This document shows positions 57,321-64,000 of a stretch of 64,000 nucleotides of DNA, one piece after another. Below the pieces are notes generated by a model that worked only from the letters and a program-made list of their open reading frames with translations, did no database searches and was not told the origin of the DNA. Location of the stretch: contig CAZRCZ010000011.1 of the NCBI GenBank assembly GCA_964598765.1, positions 91,916 to 155,915 of the forward strand, read 5' to 3'. Position 1 is the stretch's first letter; every line of letters starts with the position of its first letter. The position numbers were made by a program, and so were the translations under genes. This DNA is from CAZRCZ01 sp964598765. GTDB lineage: Bacteria; Sumerlaeota; Sumerlaeia; MVZB01; JAJFLK01.

Positions 57321-57599
57321 CTAGTGATAATCCACGATTTCAACGTCTTCCGCGCCCGCCGGAGTCCAGCGAAAGCAAAGACGCAACCGATCATTCACGC
57401 GAATGCTGTATTGCCCGATCCGGTCGCCTCTCAGCGCCTCCAAGCGATTGCCCGGAGGGACTCGCAAGTCTTCGAGTCGGCCTGCGATCTGCAATTGCCG
57501 GATTTTGCGCCGGGCGACCGATTCGACATTTGCAAATCGCTTAACCCGAACTCCGTCGGCAAGGGCTTTTGTTTCCGCGCACTTGAACGACGCGATCAT
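57321..57599 (-). CDS. higB: HigB-family toxin (RelE-like mRNA interferase)
   Basis: 92 aa. MIASFKCAETKALADGVRVK, VESVARRKIRQLQIAG, LRVPPGNRLEALRGDRIGQY and the C-terminus DVEIVDYH are textbook HigB. It cleaves ribosome-bound mRNA when free of HigA. The predicted promoter places the transcript start at or next to the ATG, so the message may be leaderless. Confidence 0.95.
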   Translation of the reverse strand: MIASFKCAETKALADGVRVKRFANVESVARRKIRQLQIAGRLEDLRVPPGNRLEALRGDRIGQYSIRVNDRLRLCFRWTPAGAEDVEIVDYH

Positions 57600-57605
57600 G
57601 AGTGC

Positions 57606-57642
57606 ATATTAACGCCATGCGTGATTAACGTCAAGCGTGATT
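57606..57642 (-). promoter_or_regulatory. higBA promoter with tandem 16-bp operator repeats
   Basis: Minus strand: -35 TTGACG (57634-57629, 5/6), 17-bp spacer, -10 TAATAT (57611-57606). Two direct 16-bp repeats, plus-strand AACGCCATGCGTGATT (57611-57626) and AACGTCAAGCGTGATT (57627-57642), 14/16 identical, cover the core promoter; they are likely HigA sites for autorepression. Confidence 0.6.
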
Positions 57643-57669
57643 AGTAAGAATTCGCGCTTCGGAATGAAT

Positions 57670-58425
57670 TTACGGAATCATCACATGCCCGCCGCTGAGG
57701 CACAAGGTCTGGCCGGTGAGGTAGCTCCCCTCGTCGCAGATCAAAAACAGCGCGGCGTTGGCGATGTCGAGCGGTTCGCCCCGGCGGCGCAACGGCGCGC
57801 GTTTCAGCATTTCCGCCAGACGATCCGGCGGATAAATCCGCTCCAAAAACGCATTCATGATCAACCCCGGCGCGATGCAGTTCAGCCGGATGTTGTGTTC
57901 GGCGACCTCCTTGGCGACGGCCTTGCTGAAACTGACGATCCCCGCCTTGGCCGCCGAGTAGTGCGACTGCTGGGGGCTTCCCTCCAACCCGGCGGTCGAG
58001 GCCAGACTCACGATCGCGCCGCTTTTCTGCTTGATCATCTGCGGCAGGACGGCTCGGACGCAATAGAACGTCCCGCGAAGGCAAACCTCGATGACAAGGT
58101 TCCATTGATCGTCCGACATGTCAACGACGTTGGTGAGGACGTTGATCCCGGCGTTGTTGACCAGCGCGTCAATCCGCCCGAACCGCTCGACGGCTTGGCG
58201 CATGAGATTTTCGACCTGATCCTTCTCGCGGACGTTGCAGGGGACGCCGAGAGTCTCGACGTTGTGATCGCGCGCGACGGCCTCGGCGGCTTCCATCGTC
58301 CGCTTGGCGTGGGCGTCGCTGACGACGATCTTGGCTCCCTCGCGCGCGAACCGCCGCGCGCAGGCGTTGCCGATGCCGGCTCCGGCCGCTCCGGTGATGA
58401 CGACCACTTTGTCTTTCAATCGCAT
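57670..58425 (-). CDS. Short-chain dehydrogenase/reductase (3-oxoacyl-ACP-reductase-like)
   Basis: Classical SDR, 251 aa, NAD(P)-dependent. Cofactor motif TGAAGAGIG (11-19), NNAG (90-93), Ser140 region IVSLASTAG, catalytic Tyr156 and Lys160 (HYSAAKAG), and the C-terminal YLTGQTLCLSGGHVM. Asp in VVSDAHAKRT after the second strand suggests NAD rather than NADP preference. The substrate is not identifiable. Divergent from the GlcG-like gene. Confidence 0.92.
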   Translation of the reverse strand: MRLKDKVVVITGAAGAGIGNACARRFAREGAKIVVSDAHAKRTMEAAEAVARDHNVETLGVPCNVREKDQVENLMRQAVERFGRIDALVNNAGINVLTNVVDMSDDQWNLVIEVCLRGTFYCVRAVLPQMIKQKSGAIVSLASTAGLEGSPQQSHYSAAKAGIVSFSKAVAKEVAEHNIRLNCIAPGLIMNAFLERIYPPDRLAEMLKRAPLRRRGEPLDIANAALFLICDEGSYLTGQTLCLSGGHVMIP

Positions 58426-58569
58426 GGGAAGGTCTCCTTCAATTCAAAATGAGAATGGACGGAAGAATAACGGGATCGGATGGGGCAATCCATTCAAATA
58501 ATCCGTGAAAAACCGGCGCGGGTCGGATAACTTGACGGGCATCTTCATCCGAAAGGGAGAATTTCCATC

Positions 58570-58977
58570 ATGCCCAAAACGGTCAATCTGGAAGCGGCGC
58601 GGCGCGTCATCACGGCGGCGGAAAAACGGGCCAAAAAACTCGGCCAGCCGATGAACGTCGCCGTCGTGGATGCCGGGGGCAACCTCGTCGCGCACGTCCG
58701 CATGGACGGCGCGTGGATCGGCTCGATCAACATTTCGATCAACAAGGCGTTCACCTCGCGCGCCTTCAACATCTCCACCAAGGACCTGAGCGGACACTCC
58801 CAACCGAACCAGCAATTCTACGGCATCCACAACAGCAACGATTGCCGGATCATGATTTTCGCCGGAGGGATTCCGCTCAAGGACGAGAACGGCGAGGTCG
58901 TCGGCGCGGTCGGGGTGAGCGGCGGAAGCGGCGAGCAGGATCATTCCGTCGCCGAGGCCGGCGCGGCGGCGTTTTGA
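58570..58977 (+). CDS. GlcG/HbpS-like heme-degrading/heme-binding domain protein
   Basis: 135 aa, a single GlcG (DUF336) domain: LEAARRVITAAEKRAKKLGQ, NVAVVDAGGNLVAHVRMDGA, INKAFTSRAFNISTKDL and GEVVGAVGVSGGSGEQDHSV. The family includes the heme/iron-binding HbpS and proteins of glycolate loci; the function is not settled. A good ribosome site (AAAGGGAG) precedes the ATG. The next gene, an iron/manganese-type transporter, follows within 8 bp, which favours a metal or heme role. Confidence 0.88.
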   Translation: MPKTVNLEAARRVITAAEKRAKKLGQPMNVAVVDAGGNLVAHVRMDGAWIGSINISINKAFTSRAFNISTKDLSGHSQPNQQFYGIHNSNDCRIMIFAGGIPLKDENGEVVGAVGVSGGSGEQDHSVAEAGAAAF

Positions 58978-58985
58978 ACCGGACC

Positions 58986-59687
58986 GTGCCTCCCGATCCG
59001 CACCACGAGCAACACTTCACCGCAACCGATCTGGTCCGCGACGTCGTGATCGGCATGTCGGATGGGCTGACCGTGCCGTTCGCGCTGGCGGCGGGGCTTT
59101 CGGGTGCGGTCGCCTCGACCGCGACCGGCATCGTCGTCACCGCCGGATTGGCCGAAATCGCCGCCGGATCCATCGCGATGGGACTGGGAGGTTATCTCGC
59201 CGCCAAAACCGAATCGGAACATTACGAATCCGAACGCCGGCGCGAAGTGCGCGAGTGCGTCGAGCTTCCCGACCGCGAGCGGGAGGAAGTCGCGGAAATT
59301 TTCCGCGCGCAGGGATTGACCGACGAGCAAGTCAATCCGGTCGTCGAAGCCATCGCCTCGGATCAAAAGCGCTGGGTGGATTTCATGATGCGCTTCGAGC
59401 TGGGGCTGGAGGCTCCCGATCCGGCGCGCGCGCGGCGGAGCGCGTTCACCATCGCCCTTTCCTACGTCGTCGGCGGATTGATCCCGCTCGCTTCTTACAT
59501 GATGATGAGCAACGTCGTCCGGGCATTTTGGGTTTCGACCGCCGTCACGCTGGCCGCGCTGACGGCGTTCGGCTACGTCAAGGGACGCTTCACCGGCCTG
59601 AACCCTTGGCGCGGCGCGGGCCAAACGGTTCTCATCGGTGGATTGGCGGGCGCGGCGGCGTTTCTCATCGCCAGACTGATTGCTTGA
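58986..59687 (+). CDS. VIT1/CCC1-family Fe2+/Mn2+ transporter
   Basis: About 233 aa. Membrane transporter of the vacuolar-iron-transporter family: DLVRDVVIGMSDGLTVPFAL opens it, then GLAEIAAGSIAMGLGGYLAAK with the conserved small-residue/Met helix, the acidic cytoplasmic metal-binding region (ESEHYESERRREVRECVELP and on), and three C-terminal helices. GTG 58986 is chosen; a TTG at 58974 overlapping the previous stop is an alternative. Coupled with the GlcG-like gene, it probably exports or stores iron or manganese. Confidence 0.9.
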   Translation: MPPDPHHEQHFTATDLVRDVVIGMSDGLTVPFALAAGLSGAVASTATGIVVTAGLAEIAAGSIAMGLGGYLAAKTESEHYESERRREVRECVELPDREREEVAEIFRAQGLTDEQVNPVVEAIASDQKRWVDFMMRFELGLEAPDPARARRSAFTIALSYVVGGLIPLASYMMMSNVVRAFWVSTAVTLAALTAFGYVKGRFTGLNPWRGAGQTVLIGGLAGAAAFLIARLIA

Positions 59688-59706
59688 ATCGGATTGTTGG
59701 GTATTT

Positions 59707-59735
59707 CACCACCAAGTCACCAAGACACCAAGGAA
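59707..59735. repeat. Dispersed CACCAAGTCACCAAGACACC repeat
   Basis: Near-copy of the word at 43677, here between the VIT transporter and the lipoprotein gene. A TATAAA box follows near 59779 but without a good -35. Confidence 0.65.
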
Positions 59736-59820
59736 GAGCGGCGAGATTCGATTTTACGTTATCTTTTGTCCTCGCTTTGTATAAAATGCGGAGACAAGTC
59801 TAATTCAGGGAGGGGGAAAT

Positions 59821-60504
59821 ATGATTATCGGTAATTTGCGCGTCGCGGTCGCCCTCGGCGCGACGACCCTTTGCGGAGGATGCAAACTGATCTATCACGA
59901 CGTTGCCTTCGAGGATGGGCGGATGCACGAAGAATACGGCGTTCTGCAAAATTTCCGCCATCCCCGCGTCCGCATCCCGATTTATTACGTCAGCAGACAT
60001 CACGAGATGGGAATGGCTCGCGAACCGATGCATGGTCCCATGGGGGAATGTTGCGCTCCGGAAGAACACGGCAAGGAAGCCGGAAAGGAATGTTGTCAGC
60101 CCCACGGGGGACGCATGGGTCTCGGCGGACCCCATCCGCCGGTCGGTCCTCACGCTCCGCATGATGGAATGGGACATCCCGAAGGAGGTTCGCCTCCCGC
60201 GCCTCCGGAAATGCGCGGTCCTGAAATGCGCGAGCGAATGCCGGAGAGGATGCCGGAGCGCATGCCTGAACGCATTAAGGAACGGCGCGAAAAAATGGAA
60301 GGCCCAAGGGACGAAATGCGCGGCGCGATGGAAGACAATAAGCGGGAAATGCACGAGCACATGGAACAAATGCACAAACAAACCGAGGAGTTGCGTCATC
60401 ACGCCGAAGAATTGGAACGCGCCGTGCATGACCTGAAGGGGGAAGTGGAAAAACGGGACAAGGCCATCGGCGAATTGAAGGCGGAGTTGGAGAAGAAGAA
60501 ATAG
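59821..60504 (+). CDS. Putative His/Met/Cys-rich lipoprotein with C-terminal coiled coil
   Basis: 227 aa. The N-terminal hydrophobic stretch ends TTLCGGC, a non-standard lipobox with Gly before Cys21. Residues about 55-125 are rich in His, Met, Gly, Pro and Cys pairs (HHEMGMAREPMHGPMGECC), a likely metal-binding stretch. MPERMPERMPERIKERREK (about 140-158) is a short internal repeat. From about 165 a charged coiled coil runs to the end. Strong ribosome site GGGAGGGGG 4 nt before the ATG. Next to the VIT transporter, so a periplasmic metal buffer is a reasonable guess; no family was recognised. Confidence 0.75.
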   Translation: MIIGNLRVAVALGATTLCGGCKLIYHDVAFEDGRMHEEYGVLQNFRHPRVRIPIYYVSRHHEMGMAREPMHGPMGECCAPEEHGKEAGKECCQPHGGRMGLGGPHPPVGPHAPHDGMGHPEGGSPPAPPEMRGPEMRERMPERMPERMPERIKERREKMEGPRDEMRGAMEDNKREMHEHMEQMHKQTEELRHHAEELERAVHDLKGEVEKRDKAIGELKAELEKKK

Positions 60505-60550
60505 GCGAATTTGAGATTTCAAATTTGACATCTGAAATAACGAGAACCTT

Positions 60551-60847
60551 ATGACGCATCCGATTCGCCATGTCCGATCATTTGAAATTGTCGCTCCCTA
60601 TACCTTGCGAGTGCGCTTTGAAGATCAGACGGAACAATTGATCAATTTCCAACCTATCTTGGCCGGAGAAATCTACGGTCCGTTGCTGGATTTATCCTTG
60701 TTCGAAAAAGTGAGGCTTGATCCGGAAGTTAAGACAATAGTCTGGCCAAATGGAGCCGACTTTGATCCGGCCACCCTGCACGATTGGCCGCAACAATCGC
60801 CATCATTGATCGCGCGCGCCCGGCAATGGAAATTTATCGCCGTTTGA
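60551..60847 (+). CDS. DUF2442 domain protein
   Basis: 98 aa. PYTLRVRFEDQTEQLINFQP and FEKVRLDPEVKTIVWPNGAD plus FDPATLHDWP are typical of DUF2442, a small cytoplasmic fold often found beside DUF4160 or toxin-antitoxin genes; no such partner is visible here. Function unknown. Confidence 0.9.
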   Translation: MTHPIRHVRSFEIVAPYTLRVRFEDQTEQLINFQPILAGEIYGPLLDLSLFEKVRLDPEVKTIVWPNGADFDPATLHDWPQQSPSLIARARQWKFIAV

Positions 60848-60899
60848 GTTTGGGCGAGGAAAAATTCGGGACGAACGCCAATTCCCCGGAACACAAATT

Positions 60900-63395
60900 G
60901 TGAATTCAAATCTGAAGTCCATTTCCTATTTCATTTTCTTTTCGTTGGGAAGTCTCTGCTATCTTCCGCCGATTTACTCCGCGCCGGTTTCATCAAAGGG
61001 CGATCAACCGAAACCGAAAAACATCAGCTACGCCGAGGACGTTCATCCGATTTTGGCCCGCTCTTGCGCGCAGTGTCACGGCGGCGGCCGGGACAAGGGG
61101 GATTTTCGGATTGATTCGCGCGAGACGATTCTCAAGGGGGGGCAATCGGGTCCCGCCGTCGTCGTCGGCCACGCCGATCAAAGTCTCCTGATGGATTTGG
61201 TCTCCGGCAAGATCGAGGGCAAACGGATGCCGATGAAAGGGCAACCGCTGAGCGACGAGGAAATCGCCATTTTGCGCGTGTGGATTGACCAAGGGTTGAT
61301 TTGGGATTCCAAGATCAAAGCCGTGGAACGGCGCGTCGCGCCGCTGGCTCCGCGCAAACCGGAAATCCCCGGACTCGAATCGAAAAATCCGAACGTCAAT
61401 CCGATTGATGTCATCTTGGACATTTATTTCAAGTCGCGTAACGTCGCCCCGCCGAAACCGGTCGAGGACGCGGTTTACATGCGGCGCGCCTACCTCGACG
61501 CCGTCGGACTTCTCCCTTCCCCGGAGGAACTGCAAGCCTTCGCCAAGGACAAGGCCAAGGACAAGCGCGTCAAACTCGTCGAGCGATTGCTCGCCGACAA
61601 TCGCGCCTACGCCGAGCAATGGATGACGTTCTGGAATGACGCGCTTCGCAATGATTTTCAGGGGACGGGCTACATTGACGGAGGGCGCAAGCAAATTACG
61701 CAATGGCTTTACACCTCGCTGGCGACGAACAAGCCGTTCGATCAATTTGTGCGCGAGTTGATCAATCCGAACAAAGATTCGGAGGGATTTATCAAAGGGA
61801 TCGTCTGGCGCGGCGTGACCAACGCCAGCCAAACCCCGGCGATGCAGGCCGCGCAAAACATCTCGCAAGTTTTCATGGGAACCAATCTCAAATGCGCCTC
61901 GTGTCACGACAGTTTCGTCAATCAATGGAAGCTGAAGGATTCCTACGGTCTCGCGGCGATTTTCGCGGATGAGCCATTGGAAATCGTCCGATGCGACGTG
62001 CCGCAGGGAAGCATGGCGCAAATGCACTTTCTGTTTCCCGAGTTGGGGGAAATTGATCCATCCGTCTCAAAGCAGAAGCGGCTCGAACAACTGGCCGCGA
62101 TCATGACCAAAAAGGAAAACGGACGCTTGACGCGCACCATCGTCAATCGTCTCTGGGAAAAATTCATGGGACGCGGAATCGTCGAGCCGCTCGACGACAT
62201 GGACCAGCAACCTTGGAGCGCCGACCTGCTCGATTGGCTTTCGTTCGATTTGGCGGAGAACGGTTGCGATTTGAAGCGAACCATCAAGTTGATCCTAACC
62301 TCAAAGGCGTATCAACTGCCGACCGCGCCTCATGAGGAAATCGAGAAAAAAGAATACGTCTTTCGCGGTCCGGCGGTTCGGCGAATGAGCGGCGAGCAAT
62401 TTCTCGACGCGCTTGCTTGTCTTACGGGCGTTTGGGGGCGCGATCCGGGCGCGAAGATTGATCTCGCCTCTGGGGCCGACGCCGCAGAAATCGAGCGCGT
62501 CAATCAAACCATCCGCGCCGATTTGTCTTCGGCGCGATGGATTTGGAGCGCCGACGGTTCCGCGACCGAAGCCCCGCAAGGCACGGTTTATTTCCGCAAG
62601 AGCGTCAAATGGAATGACGCCAAATCCCGTCCCCCAAGCGAAGCCGCCCTCTTTGTTTCCTGCGACAACGAGTTCACGCTCTACGTCAACGGCAACAAGG
62701 CCTCCGAGGGAAAAGATTGGTCCAAGCCCGTGAGCGTGGACTTGGGCGGATTTCTACGCGACGGCGAGAACGTCTTTGCCGTCGAGGCGACGAACACGCA
62801 AAAAGGTCCGGCGGGATTGATCGTCCAAGCCCGAATCCGGCGCGGGAATGAGAAACTTGATTTCGCCACCGACGCCTCATGGCTCTGCTCCGATCTCAAA
62901 TTCAAGGATTGGGAGAAACCGGAATTCATTCCGCTCGATTGGCGCGACGCGGTCGTGATCGGCTGGCCCGGCGATACGCCGTGGAAAGTCGAGCGGCGGC
63001 TTGTGGAGGCCGTGCGGCTGGAAACCGGCATGGACAAAATCCGCGCTTGGCTCGCCAAGCCCGATCCGCTCCAGCGCGCCTTGGGCCGCCCCAACCGCGA
63101 GCAGGTTGTCACGCGCCGCCAATCCGTCGCCACGACGCTCCAAGCCCTCGAACTGACCAACGGCGCGACGCTGGCGGGACGGCTTCAACAGGGAGCAAAA
63201 AAACTGATCGGCGAAAAATCCCCTTCGCCATCCGATTTGACGACGGAACTCTATCTCCGCGCGCTGGCGCGAAAACCGAATTGGAGCGAGTCGCGCCTCG
63301 CCCGCCGGACCATCGGCTCTCCCCCGAAACCCGAAGGGGTCGAGGATTTTCTCTGGACCCTCCTGATGTCGCCGGAGTTTCAGCTGATTTACTGA
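60900..63395 (+). CDS. PSCyt1-DUF1549-DUF1553 planctomycete-type cytochrome protein with inserted beta domain
   Basis: 831 aa, exported (signal SYFIFFSLGSLCYLPPIYSA). PSCyt1 domain with heme motif CAQCH (about residue 57) and MPMKGQPLSDEEI. DUF1549 starts VYMRRAYLDAVGLLPSPEEL, carries a second CASCH near 339 and ends with the DSYGLAAIFAD block. DUF1553 follows (RTIVNRLWEKFMGRGIV, then LALELTNGA-like LQALELTNGATLA). Between the DUF1553 halves lies an inserted jelly-roll-like domain (SARWIWSADGS to IVQARIRRG). Start is GTG 60900. Family proteins are abundant in planctomycetes and verrucomicrobia; role unproven. No DUF1501 partner follows. Confidence 0.9.
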   Translation: MNSNLKSISYFIFFSLGSLCYLPPIYSAPVSSKGDQPKPKNISYAEDVHPILARSCAQCHGGGRDKGDFRIDSRETILKGGQSGPAVVVGHADQSLLMDLVSGKIEGKRMPMKGQPLSDEEIAILRVWIDQGLIWDSKIKAVERRVAPLAPRKPEIPGLESKNPNVNPIDVILDIYFKSRNVAPPKPVEDAVYMRRAYLDAVGLLPSPEELQAFAKDKAKDKRVKLVERLLADNRAYAEQWMTFWNDALRNDFQGTGYIDGGRKQITQWLYTSLATNKPFDQFVRELINPNKDSEGFIKGIVWRGVTNASQTPAMQAAQNISQVFMGTNLKCASCHDSFVNQWKLKDSYGLAAIFADEPLEIVRCDVPQGSMAQMHFLFPELGEIDPSVSKQKRLEQLAAIMTKKENGRLTRTIVNRLWEKFMGRGIVEPLDDMDQQPWSADLLDWLSFDLAENGCDLKRTIKLILTSKAYQLPTAPHEEIEKKEYVFRGPAVRRMSGEQFLDALACLTGVWGRDPGAKIDLASGADAAEIERVNQTIRADLSSARWIWSADGSATEAPQGTVYFRKSVKWNDAKSRPPSEAALFVSCDNEFTLYVNGNKASEGKDWSKPVSVDLGGFLRDGENVFAVEATNTQKGPAGLIVQARIRRGNEKLDFATDASWLCSDLKFKDWEKPEFIPLDWRDAVVIGWPGDTPWKVERRLVEAVRLETGMDKIRAWLAKPDPLQRALGRPNREQVVTRRQSVATTLQALELTNGATLAGRLQQGAKKLIGEKSPSPSDLTTELYLRALARKPNWSESRLARRTIGSPPKPEGVEDFLWTLLMSPEFQLIY

Positions 63396-63513
63396 TCGGG
63401 ATTCTTCTTGCCTAACCTCCGTCTCCCCCTTTACCTTGATTACTGAAAGACGCAAACCGAGAGGCGGGGGACGGGAATGCCAATTCTTTTTTCCCGCGCT
63501 GGAATATTGAAGT

Positions 63514-64000
63514 ATGGCAAAAATCATCGGCATAGACCTTGGCACGACCAACTCCGTGGTGGCCATTTTGGAAAATAGCCGGACCGAGGTCATCGCCAAC
63601 TCCGAAGGGGGAAAGACCACCCCGTCGGTCGTTCACTACGACAAATCAGGGGACATCATCGTCGGTGAGTTGGCCAAGCGTCAGCGGATTTCGGCTCCGG
63701 ACCGCACGATCTACTCGGTCAAGCGCTTTATGGGTTGCCGTTGGGACGAGGTCGCGGAACGTTGTCAAGGGATCGTCTATAAAATCATGCCCGACGATCA
63801 GGGCATGGTGACCATTCGCGTCGGAACGCAACATCTTCGTCCCGAGGACGTCTCGGCGCAGGTCTTGCTAAAAATGAAGGAGTCGGCGGAGGCGCATCTG
63901 GGAGAGCCGGTCACCGACGCCGTGATCACCGTCCCCGCGCATTTCAACGACACGCAGAGGCAGGCGACGAAGCTGGCCGGAGAAAAGGCGGGGCTGAACG
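63514..64000 (+). CDS. dnaK: Chaperone DnaK (Hsp70), 3' part beyond window
   Basis: The first 162 codons are present. ATPase phosphate-binding loop IIGIDLGTTNSVVAI, then TPSVVHYDKSGDIIVG, TIYSVKRFMGCRWDEV and AVITVPAHFNDTQRQATKLA are diagnostic. The frame is open to the right edge. No CIRCE element or heat-shock promoter was recognised in the 118 bp upstream; the ribosome site is weak. A grpE or dnaJ partner is not visible on the left. Confidence 0.96.
   Translation, partial: MAKIIGIDLGTTNSVVAILENSRTEVIANSEGGKTTPSVVHYDKSGDIIVGELAKRQRISAPDRTIYSVKRFMGCRWDEVAERCQGIVYKIMPDDQGMVTIRVGTQHLRPEDVSAQVLLKMKESAEAHLGEPVTDAVITVPAHFNDTQRQATKLAGEKAGLN

Noticed and set aside
63396..63513. Heat-shock control (CIRCE or sigma32-type) before dnaK
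   Set aside because: No GCACTC-N9-GAGTGC element and no CTTGAA/CCCAT pair could be found; only a weak GGGAA/TTCCC inverted repeat.

Overview
The window comes from a Gram-negative, GC-rich, respiring bacterium. It carries a complete 14-subunit complex I operon, lipid A (LpxC) and outer-membrane chaperone (Skp/OmpH) genes, a Tat-exported protein and several secreted proteins with c-type heme motifs. DUF1592/DUF1552 and PSCyt1-DUF1549-DUF1553 proteins, a ThuA-domain protein and a giant Thr/Arg/Ser-rich repeat protein suggest the PVC group (Planctomycetes/Verrucomicrobia) or a nearby uncultivated phylum. I cannot assign it further from sequence alone. No rRNA, tRNA or CRISPR was recognised.

Layout. 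1-2.6 kb (+): the end of a type B carboxylesterase and an HD-domain phosphohydrolase. 2.6-17.9 kb (-): the nuo operon, transcribed A-B-C-D-E-F-[four-helix-bundle cassette]-G-H-I-J-K-N-L-M. 18.4-19.6 kb (+): a cysteine desulfurase, divergent from nuo, that could supply its Fe-S clusters. 19.8-25.2 kb (-): a large DUF2339 membrane protein and an ActP/DUF485 acetate-uptake pair. 25.4-31.4 kb: a secreted pseudopilin-G-like protein, a hemolysin III protein, an unknown protein, an EnvC-like coiled-coil protein, a PilZ protein and a polyprenyl diphosphate synthase. 31.4-35.5 kb (+): a hairpin-rich non-coding stretch, then methyltransferase, LuxC-type acyl-CoA reductase and DegT aminotransferase. 35.5-40.2 kb (-): ThuA protein, lpxC, skp, aroA and a RelE/Xre toxin-antitoxin pair overlapping the aroA start. 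40.3-46.1 kb: the DUF1552/DUF1592 pair and a GH9 glycosidase. 46.2-51.9 kb (-): a ~1,920-residue secreted heme/propeller/repeat protein. 52.3-57.6 kb: a double cNMP-binding protein, a GNAT, an Eco29kI-like restriction-modification-Vsr cassette, a GNAT gene scar, a conserved hypothetical and HigBA. 57.7-64 kb: an SDR, a GlcG/HbpS-like protein, a VIT-family transporter, a His/Met-rich lipoprotein, DUF2442, a PSCyt1-DUF1549-DUF1553 protein and the start of dnaK.

The most striking feature lies inside the complex I operon. A 521-bp element carrying one gene of the 23S-rRNA intervening-sequence (IVP/S23) four-helix-bundle family is bounded by a perfect 35-bp inverted repeat made of GAGCAA hexamers, and it fits exactly between the nuoF stop and the nuoG start. 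It looks like an rRNA intervening sequence transplanted into an mRNA: a long stem enclosing the gene. One variant hexamer (GAGTAA), present at the same place in both arms, supplies the stop codon of the enclosed gene. The window also holds other short-period purine-rich repeats (CACGGAGACACAGAG-like, CGATCCACGC-like, a decayed hexamer array), several as inverted pairs in intergenic gaps. Some have been read into proteins: the NuoE C-terminus and the ThuA-protein signal peptide.
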